From NCBI GenBank assembly GCA_947372465.1, contig CANBTT010000095.1:1-64000 (forward strand): DNA of 64,000 nt, in the 5' to 3' direction. The stretch comes from Burkholderiales bacterium. Lineage in GTDB: Bacteria > Pseudomonadota > Gammaproteobacteria > Burkholderiales > Burkholderiaceae_C. Positions within the stretch are counted from its first letter, which is position 1. The number at the start of each line of letters is the position of its first letter. The notes beneath the pieces are model-generated. The model ran no database searches. It saw only the letters and a list, made by a program, of their open reading frames with translations, and was not told the DNA's origin. Both the position numbers and the translations under genes were made by a program. Shown here one piece after another: positions 43,228 through 52,184 of this stretch.

Positions 43228-44079
43228 TCAAGCCTTGGCGGCTCTCAAGGCGTCGCCCGTCACCATCAATCGATAAAGGTAGCGATACTCTTCGGGATCG
43301 TAATCCGCATTGGCTTGGTGCATCACAGAGCGATTGTCCCAAATGACCAAGTCGCCCACTTGCCAGCGGTGGCGGTACTCGTATTTGCTTTGTGTGGCAT
43401 GGGCGTACATCTGGTTGATCAAGGCGTACCCCTCCTCCTCAGGCATGCCCTGTATGCCCTCCATGCGCCCCGTGTTTAGATAAAGCGCGCTTCTACCGCT
43501 CACCGGGTGCTCAATCACCAAGGGCTGCAGATGACTGGGTATCTTCGCCTTCTCCTCCTCAGAGAGTTTGGTAAAGCTTCTAGGGCTTCTAGAGCTTTGC
43601 AAAACATGCATGGAGTGCAGGCCCTTGATTTTTTCTTTGAGCTCTTGAGACAAGTCGTCATAAGCCTGTCTGACATCGACAAATTGTGTGTCCCCGCCCA
43701 CCGAGGGGATTTGAACAGCAACCAATGAGGTGGCTCTTGGGGGACAAAGCTCATTGGAGTGATCGGTGTGATAGTTCTCTCCTCGCACCTGCAGCTTGCC
43801 ATTTTTCCTGGGCAAATCATGGGTTGAATTGAACCCAATGAAAGGAAAATCATCCAAGGTGTATTTCTTGAACTGCTGAGGCATCAACTCACCAAATACC
43901 TGACCAAAGACTTGAAACTGCGCTGGGTTGAGGGCTTGCTTAGGCAAGACCAAAACAGCATGGTCGGCCAAACATTGTCTGAGCTGAAGGGCAAGTCCCT
44001 CATCGATGGTTTGCGTGAGGTCAATGCCTGTGATTTGTGCACCGAATTGTTTGTGAAGGGGCTCAATGGTCAATGTCAT
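43228..44079 (-). CDS. TauD/TfdA-family 2-oxoglutarate-dependent dioxygenase
   Basis: A 283-residue Fe(II)/2-oxoglutarate oxygenase. The facial triad is H104, D106 (Y-H-T-D-H-S) and H254 (S-V-M-H-Q-A), with R270 expected to bind 2-oxoglutarate. The family hydroxylates or cleaves C-S, C-O or C-N bonds, as in taurine, 2,4-D and alkyl-sulfate use. GGAG stands eight bases before the ATG, and the upstream Bug gene ends four bases away. It is the last gene of a six-gene operon with two receptors, a LigI-like hydrolase and two dehydrogenases, so an ether-, sulfonate- or amine-bearing carboxylic acid is a possible substrate. Confidence 0.92.
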   Translation of the reverse strand: MTLTIEPLHKQFGAQITGIDLTQTIDEGLALQLRQCLADHAVLVLPKQALNPAQFQVFGQVFGELMPQQFKKYTLDDFPFIGFNSTHDLPRKNGKLQVRGENYHTDHSNELCPPRATSLVAVQIPSVGGDTQFVDVRQAYDDLSQELKEKIKGLHSMHVLQSSRSPRSFTKLSEEEKAKIPSHLQPLVIEHPVSGRSALYLNTGRMEGIQGMPEEEGYALINQMYAHATQSKYEYRHRWQVGDLVIWDNRSVMHQANADYDPEEYRYLYRLMVTGDALRAAKA

Positions 44080-44083
44080 CGCC

Positions 44084-45049
44084 TTACTCCGCTTTGATAC
44101 CCGTTTGCTTGGCCAACTGCGCCCACTTGCTTGAGTCATCTGCAAGCAAACGCTCAAATTCCGCGCGACTCATGGGCCAAGCCTCTGCACCCTCAGCTGC
44201 AAAGCGCTTGACCATCTCAGGCGAGGCCAAAGAAGCATTGACCTCTTTGTGAACCAAGTCAACAAAGGCTTGAGGCGTGCCTGCTGGAGCGAGCAAACCC
44301 CACCAATTGTTGACCTCTAAATCAATGCCCGACTCCTTGAGGGTAGGCACTTGTGAAATCAACTCAACCCGCTTGGGACCTGCGACAGCCAAGAGTTTGA
44401 TTTTCCCGGCCTTTAAAAAGTTTTGCATTTGTATCAAACTGCCCAAAGCCACTTGAACATGCCCTGCCGCCAAATCAACCAATGCGGGTCCGCCCCCTTT
44501 GTAATGGACCAAGGTGATGTCAGCACCCGTTTTGTATTTGAACAGCTCGATGGCGAAGTGCTGAAAACTGGCAACCCCTGCTGAACCGAAATAAATTTGA
44601 CCCGGGTTTTTCTTTGAATAGGCCACAAAGTCTTTGATCGTGTTGATGGGCAAGGCGCTGCTGACCGCAATGACGCTGGGGCCCAATCCCATCATGGCCA
44701 CGGGAACGAAGGACTGCACCGGATCGTAGTTGAGCTTCATGATCGAGGCGTTCATGGTAAAGGTCGAAGAGATCAACAGCAAGTTGGCACCATCTGGCTC
44801 AGCGTGAGCCACCATGTCCGCACCCATAGAGCCACCCGCTCCGGGTTTGTTTTCAATGTACACATTTCTTTTCAAACGAGCCGTTAATTGCTGGGCCATG
44901 CTTCGCCCCACAATGTCGTTGCTCCCTCCTGGCGCAAACGGCACAACGATCCTGATGGACTTTGGCGACGCCTCTTGAGCCAAGGCGGCCCCGACCAACA
45001 AAAAGAGGGCAGAGAAGAGTTTAAATAGATTCAAAAGGCATGCGTTCAT
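44084..45049 (-). CDS. Bug-family receptor, second of the minus-strand catabolic operon
   Basis: A 321-residue periplasmic receptor with a leader ending near A-L-A-Q (residue 25), I-V-V-P-F-A-P-G-G-S-N-D-I-V-G-R after it and the V-H-Y-K-G-G-G-P segment mid-protein. The start fits the signal peptide; a longer frame to 45103 lacks support. It lies between the LigI-like hydrolase (70 bases upstream) and the TauD-type gene (4 bases downstream). Confidence 0.92.
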   Translation of the reverse strand: MNACLLNLFKLFSALFLLVGAALAQEASPKSIRIVVPFAPGGSNDIVGRSMAQQLTARLKRNVYIENKPGAGGSMGADMVAHAEPDGANLLLISSTFTMNASIMKLNYDPVQSFVPVAMMGLGPSVIAVSSALPINTIKDFVAYSKKNPGQIYFGSAGVASFQHFAIELFKYKTGADITLVHYKGGGPALVDLAAGHVQVALGSLIQMQNFLKAGKIKLLAVAGPKRVELISQVPTLKESGIDLEVNNWWGLLAPAGTPQAFVDLVHKEVNASLASPEMVKRFAAEGAEAWPMSRAEFERLLADDSSKWAQLAKQTGIKAE

Positions 45050-45119
45050 TGATAGAGAAGACCTAAAAAAAATTGATTGTTCAGCGCTGCACAGATGCAG
45101 CACTCGCTCAAAAAAACAA

Positions 45120-46025
45120 TTAAAACTCGTAAAGTTTTTCTGGATTATGGACCAATATTTTCTCCAATGTGGATTTGTCTGGCGCCCATTTGAACAGTCG
45201 GTTCAAGGCGGCGCCGTCATCGATGGGGTTGAAGAGTTCGGGTTGATCCACGTTTCTGACTTGACCCACTTTCCCACCCGGGTGCGGCCAATCGCTGCCC
45301 CAGACCATGCGAGCGGGGTTGGCCTCAATCAGCGCTTGAGCCAATTGCGTCACATCCTCTCCATCCGGATGGGCAGAGATGCGATGAGGGGCGGACAACT
45401 TGAACCACAACTTGCCCGACTTGACCATGGCAATCACGTTCTTCAAATGAGGCTGGGACAAGCCAAGTGCTGGATTGATCAAACCGAAATGGTCCACCAC
45501 AAATTCGATGTCAAACTGTTTGAAGACACTCTCCAATTCACTGAGTACTTTGAGTTGAGTGAACAATTGAATGTGCCATCCCAGGTCTTTGATCTTTTCA
45601 TACACCCAAGAAATCTCTTTGCTTGCATATTTTTTATCGGCAACCCCTTGAGTTTCCAAATTGATGCGCACCCCCCTCACACCCAGTTCGTGCATCTTTT
45701 GGATGTCACTGGCAGATGTTTGTTGATCGATCACCACCACGCCCCTTGCTCTTTGGCCCAATTGACGCAAAGCATCCAAAGTACAACTGTTGTCACTGCC
45801 GTAGGGAGAGGGATGAACGATGACCACCCGCTCAAGACCCAAGGGCTCGTGCAATGAGAGCATGTCTTTGATAGAGGCCTCTGGTGGCGTGTACTTTCTG
45901 TCTTTTGACAAAGGAAATTGACTGTGCGGCCCAAAAACATGCGTGTGACAATCGCAAGAGTTCTTGGGAACCACAAATTGTGGTGCTTGATGAACCACAC
46001 CGTGCACCTGAATGTTTTGATTCAA
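45120..46025 (-). CDS. Amidohydrolase-2 family protein, LigI/PDC hydrolase-like
   Basis: A 301-residue TIM-barrel hydrolase. It opens with D-C-H-T-H-V-F-G-P, followed by V-V-D-H-F-G near residue 185 and W-G-S-D-W-P-H-P near residue 245, the layout of 2-pyrone-4,6-dicarboxylate lactonase (LigI) and relatives, which open lactones of dicarboxylic acids. The start is a TTG seven bases after GGAG. It follows the D-2-hydroxyacid dehydrogenase gene by 18 bases. A lactone or cyclic ester made from an imported acid is the likely substrate type; the true PDC pathway is not otherwise present. Confidence 0.88.
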   Translation of the reverse strand: MNQNIQVHGVVHQAPQFVVPKNSCDCHTHVFGPHSQFPLSKDRKYTPPEASIKDMLSLHEPLGLERVVIVHPSPYGSDNSCTLDALRQLGQRARGVVVIDQQTSASDIQKMHELGVRGVRINLETQGVADKKYASKEISWVYEKIKDLGWHIQLFTQLKVLSELESVFKQFDIEFVVDHFGLINPALGLSQPHLKNVIAMVKSGKLWFKLSAPHRISAHPDGEDVTQLAQALIEANPARMVWGSDWPHPGGKVGQVRNVDQPELFNPIDDGAALNRLFKWAPDKSTLEKILVHNPEKLYEF

Positions 46026-46043
46026 TTGAAAGCTCCTGTCTTC

Positions 46044-47012
46044 TTAAAAGGCCGCATGGGCGGCTGGCTTGCCTGACAACACATCGATCACTTGTTGAGC
46101 CACTTGCATGGAACTTCGAATCTGTGTCTCAACGGTGCCACCTGCTGCATGGGGAGTGGACACCACATTGTCCAGACTCAGCAAAGGATGATCTTTGTGC
46201 GGGGGCTCTGCGTGCTCGAACACATCCAATCCAGCTCCAAACAAATGCCCCTCCTTCATCACCGCATACAGAGCCTCCTCATCGACCAATCCGCCACGGG
46301 AGACATTGATCAAAATGGCCTGTGATTTCATCATGTTGAGCTCTGCAAGTCCGATCATGTGATGACTCTTCTGGGTGAGTGGCAAATGCAGGCTCAACAC
46401 ATCAACTCGGGGCAGCAACTCTTCTAGCGTTGAGAGTCGCTCGTGCGGCAAGTCAGACCAAGCGCTCTCGGGCGCAAACGGATCGTAGGCCAAAACATGG
46501 GCATCGAATGCAAAATGCCATTTTCTTGCCAAGCGCGTGCCAATGTTGCCCATGCCAATCACGCCAACGGTCTTGCCCAGCATCTCAAGCCCCAGATGAT
46601 CGGGCCTGACAATGGGCACACCCGCTCTGAGCAAGCGATCAAAGCGGGAGGTTCGCCGACTCACTGTCAATGACAACGCAAGGGCCATCTCAGCAACGGC
46701 CTCACTGTTCACACCTGGCGTGCGACTCACAATGATGCCATGCGCTTTGGCCGCGGACAAATCGATCGTGTCCAAACCCACCCCTTGTTTGCATATGATC
46801 TTGACATTTTTTGCGCGTGCCAATTGCTCATTGGTGATGCTCGTCATGCGCACCATCACCGCATCGGCCTCTTCGGGCCAGTCCTTGACTCTGGGGTCTG
46901 GCCAAGCAACGACGTCTGCAAAGGATTTGGCCAACTCAACACCCGCGGGGTGAAAAGCATCCAGGATATAAATCTTCATAGGCTTTGAGCCGTTTGCGTT
47001 CTCTGTGTTCAT
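46044..47012 (-). CDS. D-2-hydroxyacid dehydrogenase (NAD-dependent)
   Basis: A 322-residue dehydrogenase of the phosphoglycerate dehydrogenase-like family. The NAD fold is V-I-G-M-G-N-I-G-T; catalytic residues are R in N-V-S-R-G-G-L-V-D, E in D-V-F-E-H-A-E-P and H in S-T-P-H-A-A-G. It reduces 2-oxoacids or oxidises D-2-hydroxyacids. Its ATG overlaps the stop of the upstream Bug gene (ATGA), which argues for translational coupling and decides the start; a later ATG eleven codons in has no ribosome binding site. Confidence 0.92.
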   Translation of the reverse strand: MNTENANGSKPMKIYILDAFHPAGVELAKSFADVVAWPDPRVKDWPEEADAVMVRMTSITNEQLARAKNVKIICKQGVGLDTIDLSAAKAHGIIVSRTPGVNSEAVAEMALALSLTVSRRTSRFDRLLRAGVPIVRPDHLGLEMLGKTVGVIGMGNIGTRLARKWHFAFDAHVLAYDPFAPESAWSDLPHERLSTLEELLPRVDVLSLHLPLTQKSHHMIGLAELNMMKSQAILINVSRGGLVDEEALYAVMKEGHLFGAGLDVFEHAEPPHKDHPLLSLDNVVSTPHAAGGTVETQIRSSMQVAQQVIDVLSGKPAAHAAF

Positions 47013-48013
47013 TGTTTCTCGATATTGGATTGAACAATCACCTCTCGCCACCACTGTATATCCCTGAGCAACAAGGCCTGCATTTGTTCAGGCGTGTTGC
47101 CCCTTGCAGTCACCCCCAGGTCCAAGAACTTTTGGCGAACATCGGCTTGATTCACGGCGGCATTGACGGCAAGGTTTAATTTGGTGATCACCTCTTTGGG
47201 CGTTCTCTTGGGGGCGGCCAAACCATTCCAGCCAGAAACCACGTACTGGTTCACGCCCCCTTGAGACAAGGTGGGCACATCGGGCAGCGCGGCAAATCGC
47301 GTTTCATCGGTGACGCCCAGTATCTTCATCCCGCCAGCCTTCACCTGAGGCAAGATGGGCGCCAAGGTCTCAAAGATGGCGCTCACATCTGAGGACTTCA
47401 AGGCTCGCATCACGTCGGCTGAATTTTTGTAGGTGACCAAGGTCAAGTCCCCTTTGGTCATGGATTTAAACAACTCTGCCGCCAAGAATTGAGCACTGCC
47501 GGGAGAAATCGTGCCCAAAAACACGCGACCCGGGCGAGACTTTGCGTCGTCCAAAAGATCTTTGACCGTTTTATAGCTTGACGCACCGTCCACGGTCAAC
47601 GCAAACCCAAAATTTCCAAACATGGAAATCATTTCAAAATCTTTGACCGGATCAAATGGCAAAGACTTGAACAATGAGGGGGTCATGGCAAAGTTGCCTG
47701 CAGCGATAAAGTTCAAGGTGTAACCATCTGGGGTCGATTGCTGGACCATTTGGGAGGCCACAATCCCACCAGCACTCGCATGGTTTTCAATCACAAAGGG
47801 TTGCCCCAAAAGCTCGGTTAATTTTTGTGCAACCAATCTGACCGTGATATCCCCTGTACCACCAGGCCCGTAGCCGACCATGATTTTCACGGGCTTGTTT
47901 GGATAAACCGAGCCCTGGGCATGCACCGCACCTAGAAAAACAAGGCCAAGCGCAAAGCAAATCAATGCTCTCCAAGCGGACTGCTTTGATACGCAACGCT
48001 GAACTGAAACCAT
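47009..48013 (-). CDS. Bug-family receptor, first of the minus-strand catabolic operon
   Basis: A 334-residue periplasmic receptor. AAGGAGA stands about eight bases before the ATG. The leader ends near V-H-A-Q (residue 33), followed by V-K-I-M-V-G-Y-G-P-G-G-T-G-D. The central Y-K segment reads V-T-Y-K-N-S-A-D instead of the usual P-Y-K-G-x-x-P, an unusual binding-loop variant. It is translationally coupled to the D-2-hydroxyacid dehydrogenase gene, so its ligand may be an alpha-hydroxy or keto acid. Confidence 0.92.
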   Translation of the reverse strand: MVSVQRCVSKQSAWRALICFALGLVFLGAVHAQGSVYPNKPVKIMVGYGPGGTGDITVRLVAQKLTELLGQPFVIENHASAGGIVASQMVQQSTPDGYTLNFIAAGNFAMTPSLFKSLPFDPVKDFEMISMFGNFGFALTVDGASSYKTVKDLLDDAKSRPGRVFLGTISPGSAQFLAAELFKSMTKGDLTLVTYKNSADVMRALKSSDVSAIFETLAPILPQVKAGGMKILGVTDETRFAALPDVPTLSQGGVNQYVVSGWNGLAAPKRTPKEVITKLNLAVNAAVNQADVRQKFLDLGVTARGNTPEQMQALLLRDIQWWREVIVQSNIEKQ

Positions 48014-48081
48014 GGCGTGTCTCCTTAATTTTTTTATGTGTATGCCATTGTTCTCCCCGCAATCGAACGGGTTGACTTTGA

Positions 48082-49116
48082 TTATTTCACAAATTGGCCT
48101 TTGCTGAAATTTTGCAACAGCCGCAACAAGTCCTCAGCAATGGGAATGCCGTTTTGCAAATAATCGTGCATCTTGTTCAACTCAATTTCGCCGGGCACAA
48201 TCACGGGCTTGGTGGGATCGGAGGGCGCGCTCTCGTGCAAGATGGCTGCAAAATCATTCATCTTCTGCGCCAGCCATTGCGTGTTGCCAAGCATCTGTGT
48301 GTTGATCAAAATAAAGAAATGTCCCAAATTTTGCGGCAGGTCAGGCTCATCCAGCCAAGACTTCACATGCGTGAGATAGGCCGCACCGCTCAATAAGCCC
48401 GCCAGCATATCGACCCACAAAGCGATGCCATAGCCTTTGTGCCCCCCGATGGGCAACAAAAACCCATCCAGCGCGTCTTGAGGACTGGTGGTTGGGACCC
48501 CTTTGGCATCGGTGGCCCAAGTATCAGGAATCGATTGACCCGCTTTGAAGGCGTTTCGAATCTTGGCTCGCGCCACAACGCTCATGGCCATGTCAAGCAA
48601 AAAGTGCTGTCCTTTGGGGTTAGGAACGCCAAACCCCAAAGGGCTGTTGCCCAGCCTTGCATCACTGCCGCCCCAAGGCGCAATCGTGGTGGTCGCGTTG
48701 CTGCCAATGATGGTCGCAAATCCTTGCTCTGCCGCCAACAAGGAATAAGGTGAAATGGGTCCAAAGTGATTGCTGTTTCTGGCCAGCACCACAGCAACAC
48801 CCTGCTCTTTGGCGGCTTTCATGGCCACATTCAAGCAACGCATACCAACCAGTGGACCCACCGCATTGTCTCCATCGACCTTGAACAAGGAGGGGGCGCA
48901 TTTTTCAACCGTGATGCTGGGCCTGGGGTTGATGCCTTTGACGAGCAGCCGCTCACCGTAGGACTCTACTCTTGAGACCCCGTGGGTGGTCAGGCCAAAC
49001 ATTTCTGCCATCACCAAGATGTCGGCAACGTCGCTCGCATCTTCAGGCGTGAGCCCCAAAGCCACAAAAGCAGATTGGGTCAAGGCAGTCAGTTCATTTC
49101 TGGATATTTTCGACAT
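48082..49116 (-). CDS. Malate/L-lactate dehydrogenase family (Ldh2) oxidoreductase
   Basis: A 344-residue NAD(P)-dependent dehydrogenase of the family that also holds sulfolactate, ureidoglycolate and Delta1-piperideine-2-carboxylate enzymes. Marks are T-T-H-G-V-S-R-V near residue 45, the catalytic H in R-N-S-N-H-F-G-P and the H-K-G-Y-G-I-A segment near residue 235. It is unrelated in fold to classical malate dehydrogenases. As the first gene of the minus-strand operon, it probably acts on the same hydroxy or oxo acid as the D-2-hydroxyacid dehydrogenase, with opposite stereochemistry; a racemising pair, as in sulfolactate metabolism, is conceivable. Confidence 0.9.
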   Translation of the reverse strand: MSKISRNELTALTQSAFVALGLTPEDASDVADILVMAEMFGLTTHGVSRVESYGERLLVKGINPRPSITVEKCAPSLFKVDGDNAVGPLVGMRCLNVAMKAAKEQGVAVVLARNSNHFGPISPYSLLAAEQGFATIIGSNATTTIAPWGGSDARLGNSPLGFGVPNPKGQHFLLDMAMSVVARAKIRNAFKAGQSIPDTWATDAKGVPTTSPQDALDGFLLPIGGHKGYGIALWVDMLAGLLSGAAYLTHVKSWLDEPDLPQNLGHFFILINTQMLGNTQWLAQKMNDFAAILHESAPSDPTKPVIVPGEIELNKMHDYLQNGIPIAEDLLRLLQNFSKGQFVK

Positions 49117-49181
49117 GGGCTAAGGAATGTAAAACATGAAAAGGTTAAAAAAAGCTCAACTTCAAGGTCTTTAAATCGTTA

Positions 49182-49245
49182 AACTCTAGGGTTGAACAAA
49201 TTAATTCAATGTGCGAACAAATTGCACCTTGAGCAACCCAGAGTT
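49182..49245. promoter_or_regulatory. Long inverted repeat in the divergent promoter of two catabolic operons
   Basis: AACTCT-A-GGGTTG (49182-49194) is complementary to CAACCCAGAGTT (49234-49245) over 12 bp with one bulged A, separated by 39 bases that contain two smaller repeats (TTGAA...TTCAA and GTGC...GCAC). It could be a paired operator or a leader hairpin for the plus-strand operon, whose first start codon lies 17 bases after it. Confidence 0.5.
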
Positions 49246-49261
49246 TACTTGGAAAATTGAA

Positions 49262-50326
49262 ATGAAAATTATTGTCATCCCTGGGGATGGAATTGGCCCC
49301 GAGACCATGTCCGCTTGTGACGAAGTGCTGAGCGCGGTGTCCCAAAAATTCAAACTCGGTTTGGCACTGGAGCAAGCCAGTGCTGGACATGAAAGCCTCA
49401 AAGCCGTGGGCGCAACAGTCACGCCCGAGTTGCTTGAGAAAGTCAAAAACAGCGACGGCTTGATGCTGGGCCCCATGGCCACCTATGACTTCAAGGACGA
49501 ATCCAAGGGTGAAATCAACCCGTCGATGTTTTTCCGCAAAAAGCTTGACCTGTACGCCAACATTCGTCCCGCAAAGACCTACCCTGGGATTGCCAAGAGA
49601 ACGGCCAGCGATTTTGACTTGATTGTGCTGCGCGAAAACACCGAGGGGTTTTACGCGGACAGGAACGTTGAATCGGGGGGCAGTGAGATGCTCATCACGC
49701 CCGATGTGGTGATCTCTCTCAGAAGGATCACAAGACTGTGCTGCGAGAGAATTGCAAAAAGTGCGTTTGAACTTGCCAAAAACAGAAAAAAACACGTCAC
49801 CATTGTGCACAAAGCCAATGTGCTAAAAATTGGCGACGGGATGTTCATTGACATTTGCCACGAAACGGCCAAATCTTACCCGGACATCAAGGTGGATGAT
49901 TTGATCGTGGACGCCATGATGGCCCACGCCGTCAGAGCGCCTGAGAAGTTTGACGTGATCGTGACCACCAACATGTTTGGAGACATTTTGTCTGACTTGA
50001 CAGCAGAATTGTCTGGCAGTTTGGGGCTTGCAGGGACTCTCAATGCAGGAGATCACTTTGCAATGGGACAAGCCGCTCACGGCTCCGCCCCAGATATCGC
50101 TGGCCAAAACATCGCCAACCCGTTGTCTCAAATCATCTCTGCGTCCATGCTGCTTGAGTGGCATGGGCAAAGAAAGGGGCTGCCTCAGTTCGTTGCTGCC
50201 GCGCAAGCCATGGAGCAAACCGCAGTTCACCTCATGCAAACGGGCCAGGTCACGCCCGATGTTGGCGGGCATCTCAAAACCGACTCAACCGCACAGGCTT
50301 TTGTCAAACACATCTTGGCGTCTTGA
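49262..50326 (+). CDS. Isocitrate/isopropylmalate dehydrogenase family protein
   Basis: A 354-residue beta-decarboxylating dehydrogenase. It opens with I-V-I-P-G-D-G-I-G-P-E and has the Y in E-G-F-Y-A-D and K of V-H-K-A-N-V as catalytic residues, the metal-binding D-x-x-x-D in N-M-F-G-D-I-L-S-D-L and H-G-S-A-P-D-I-A near the NAD site. The substrate loop, R-E-N-T-E-G-F-Y, is that of homoisocitrate, tartrate and IDH-like members rather than LeuB. Since leuC, leuD or icd neighbours are missing and the operon is catabolic, it probably oxidises a hydroxy-di- or tricarboxylic acid such as tartrate. Confidence 0.92.
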   Translation: MKIIVIPGDGIGPETMSACDEVLSAVSQKFKLGLALEQASAGHESLKAVGATVTPELLEKVKNSDGLMLGPMATYDFKDESKGEINPSMFFRKKLDLYANIRPAKTYPGIAKRTASDFDLIVLRENTEGFYADRNVESGGSEMLITPDVVISLRRITRLCCERIAKSAFELAKNRKKHVTIVHKANVLKIGDGMFIDICHETAKSYPDIKVDDLIVDAMMAHAVRAPEKFDVIVTTNMFGDILSDLTAELSGSLGLAGTLNAGDHFAMGQAAHGSAPDIAGQNIANPLSQIISASMLLEWHGQRKGLPQFVAAAQAMEQTAVHLMQTGQVTPDVGGHLKTDSTAQAFVKHILAS

Positions 50327-50368
50327 AATTTTTCTTTTCGCAAAGCTCACTCCTTTCTAACTTTTTAA

Positions 50369-51247
50369 ATGCCCATGACCCTTCAAAACATTGTTGACAC
50401 CCACTGTCACATCATCTCCGACGAACCCGCTCGATTCCCCGCCTTGGCCCCGATGGGCGGCAAGCAATCGGACTGGTCCAAGGAGCGCCCGGTGAACAGC
50501 CATCAAATGGCCGAGCACATGAAAGATGCGGGCGTGAGCAAATCCGTGCTTGTGCAAGCCTCCACTTGCTATGGCCACGACAGCAGTTATGTGGTCCAAG
50601 GCACCAAAGATCACGCTGAGGCATTCATCGGGGTGTTCTCGGTGGATTTTCTTGACCCCACAGCACTTGCACAAGTTCAGCATTGGAGACAGCAAGGCTT
50701 GAGCGGTGTGCGTCTTTTTATTGCAGGGCATACCGCGCAAGACACCTCCAAGAAACTTGACGACCCAAGAGCCTTTGAACTGTGGGAGGCCCTCTCCAGC
50801 CAAGAAATTCCTGTGTGCGTACAAATCAGATCCGATGGACTCGCGTCACTTCAAAATCTATTGACCCGGTTCCCAAAAGCGATTGTTCTTTTAGACCATT
50901 TCGCAAGGCCCGAGATGCAAGACGGCCCGCCCTATGCCAGCGCCAACAGTTTGTTTGAATTGGCGAAATTTGAAAACCTTCACTTCAAATTGACCACCCA
51001 CATCGTAAGAGACGCCAAGCTTGGCCTATCTGACGCACAAAGTTTCTTTAAAAAGGTCGTCGATGTGTTCGGCGCCAAACGCATTGCTTGGGGATCGAAT
51101 TTCCCTGCCAACACAGGCTCGCTCAAAGATCACCTGAATGAAGCCTTGGCCGCAGCAGCACAATTGCCATTGATCGACCAGGAATGGATCTTCTCCAAAA
51201 CCGCGCATCAACTCTACCCAAGCTTGAACAACATCAAAGGGGTTTAA
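50369..51247 (+). CDS. Amidohydrolase-2 family protein
   Basis: A 292-residue TIM-barrel hydrolase with D-T-H-C-H near residue 10, L-L-D-H-F-A-R near residue 172 and W-G-S-N-F-P-A near residue 235. The N in G-S-N instead of D is found in lactonase-like members such as the fuconolactonase group. It is the second gene of the plus-strand operon, 42 bases after the dehydrogenase, and may open a lactone or decarboxylate the product. It is distinct in sequence from the LigI-like protein of the divergent operon. No ribosome binding site is obvious. Confidence 0.87.
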   Translation: MPMTLQNIVDTHCHIISDEPARFPALAPMGGKQSDWSKERPVNSHQMAEHMKDAGVSKSVLVQASTCYGHDSSYVVQGTKDHAEAFIGVFSVDFLDPTALAQVQHWRQQGLSGVRLFIAGHTAQDTSKKLDDPRAFELWEALSSQEIPVCVQIRSDGLASLQNLLTRFPKAIVLLDHFARPEMQDGPPYASANSLFELAKFENLHFKLTTHIVRDAKLGLSDAQSFFKKVVDVFGAKRIAWGSNFPANTGSLKDHLNEALAAAAQLPLIDQEWIFSKTAHQLYPSLNNIKGV

Positions 51248-51251
51248 CATC

Positions 51252-52145
51252 ATGACGAACGCAAAAACCACACTGAGCACATTGCTTGGCTCTTACCCCA
51301 ACACGGCGGCCATCAAAGGCGGCTTGATCAAGTCCGATTGGCTTGATTTCAATTTCACGGATGCCCCGGTTCCCAACCGCGTTTTTAAGCGCGTGGTCAG
51401 AGACCTTGAGTTCGATTTGGCGGAATTGGCTTTGGTCACGGCCTTGCAGGCAAAAGCGTACAACAAGCCCTTGATCATGTTGCCCGCTGTTGTAGGAGCG
51501 GGTCGATACCAACACCATTGTTTGGTTCACAACAAGGAGAGAGGACCACTCGGGGTTGCTCAACTCAAAGGCAAAAAAATTGGTATTCGCGCGCATGCCC
51601 AAACCACGGTGACTTGGGTGAGGGGCATTTTGAGCAATGAGTACGGCGTCAATTTGCGCGATATCCAGTGGGTCACCTTTGAGCACGGTCACTTGGCTGA
51701 GTTTCCTGACCCAAAAGGCTTTCAAAGAGCGCGCGCTGATCAAAACATGGTTGACATGCTGCTCAATGGAGAATTGGACGCGGCCATCATCGGCACCGAT
51801 TTGCCCGATGACGAAAGACTTCAACCCGTTTTACCCGATCCCCATGAGGCTGCTGAGGCATGGGGCGAGCGTCACGGCATGGTGCCCATCAATCACATGA
51901 TGGTCATCAAGGACAGCTTTTGCAAAGCGCATCCAACACTTGTGCACGAGGTCTACCGCATGCTTGAAGCCAGCAAGGCAGCCGCAGATGCAAACAAGCA
52001 AAGCGCCAAGGATTTAACGCCCTTTGGGATTGAAAAAAATAAAAAAGCGCTGGAGCTGTTGATTCTTTACTCCTTTCAACAAGGACTCATTCCCGAGCTC
52101 TACAAGGTTGACGACTTGTTCTGGGACCATGATCACTTTAGGTGA
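51252..52145 (+). CDS. 4,5-dihydroxyphthalate decarboxylase-like protein
   Basis: A 297-residue protein with the substrate-binding-protein fold and sequence style of Pht5-type 4,5-dihydroxyphthalate decarboxylases: D-L-A-E-L-A-L-V-T near residue 58, then K-G-K-K-I-G-I-R-A-H-A-Q-T-T-V-T-W-V-R-G and N-G-E-L-D-A-A-I-I-G-T-D. It lacks a signal peptide, so it is cytoplasmic, unlike true receptors of this fold. Such enzymes decarboxylate phthalate-type diacids; many homologues are of unproven function. It starts four bases after the amidohydrolase gene and is followed by a Bug receptor. Confidence 0.85.
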   Translation: MTNAKTTLSTLLGSYPNTAAIKGGLIKSDWLDFNFTDAPVPNRVFKRVVRDLEFDLAELALVTALQAKAYNKPLIMLPAVVGAGRYQHHCLVHNKERGPLGVAQLKGKKIGIRAHAQTTVTWVRGILSNEYGVNLRDIQWVTFEHGHLAEFPDPKGFQRARADQNMVDMLLNGELDAAIIGTDLPDDERLQPVLPDPHEAAEAWGERHGMVPINHMMVIKDSFCKAHPTLVHEVYRMLEASKAAADANKQSAKDLTPFGIEKNKKALELLILYSFQQGLIPELYKVDDLFWDHDHFR

Positions 52146-52184
52146 TCGTATTTTCCATTGACCCTTATTTTGACTGCCCCACTT

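Noticed and set aside
45147-45857. 236-codon plus-strand open frame opposite the LigI-like gene
   Set aside because: It mirrors the codons of a well-supported amidohydrolase gene and shows no protein-like pattern of its own.
49145-49810. 221-codon minus-strand open frame over the isocitrate/isopropylmalate dehydrogenase gene
   Set aside because: The plus-strand gene carries every active-site motif; the opposite frame is a by-product.
51252-52145. Annotating the Pht5-like protein as an ABC transporter receptor
   Set aside because: It shares the fold, but has no signal peptide or lipobox and sits inside an enzyme operon that has its own Bug receptor.
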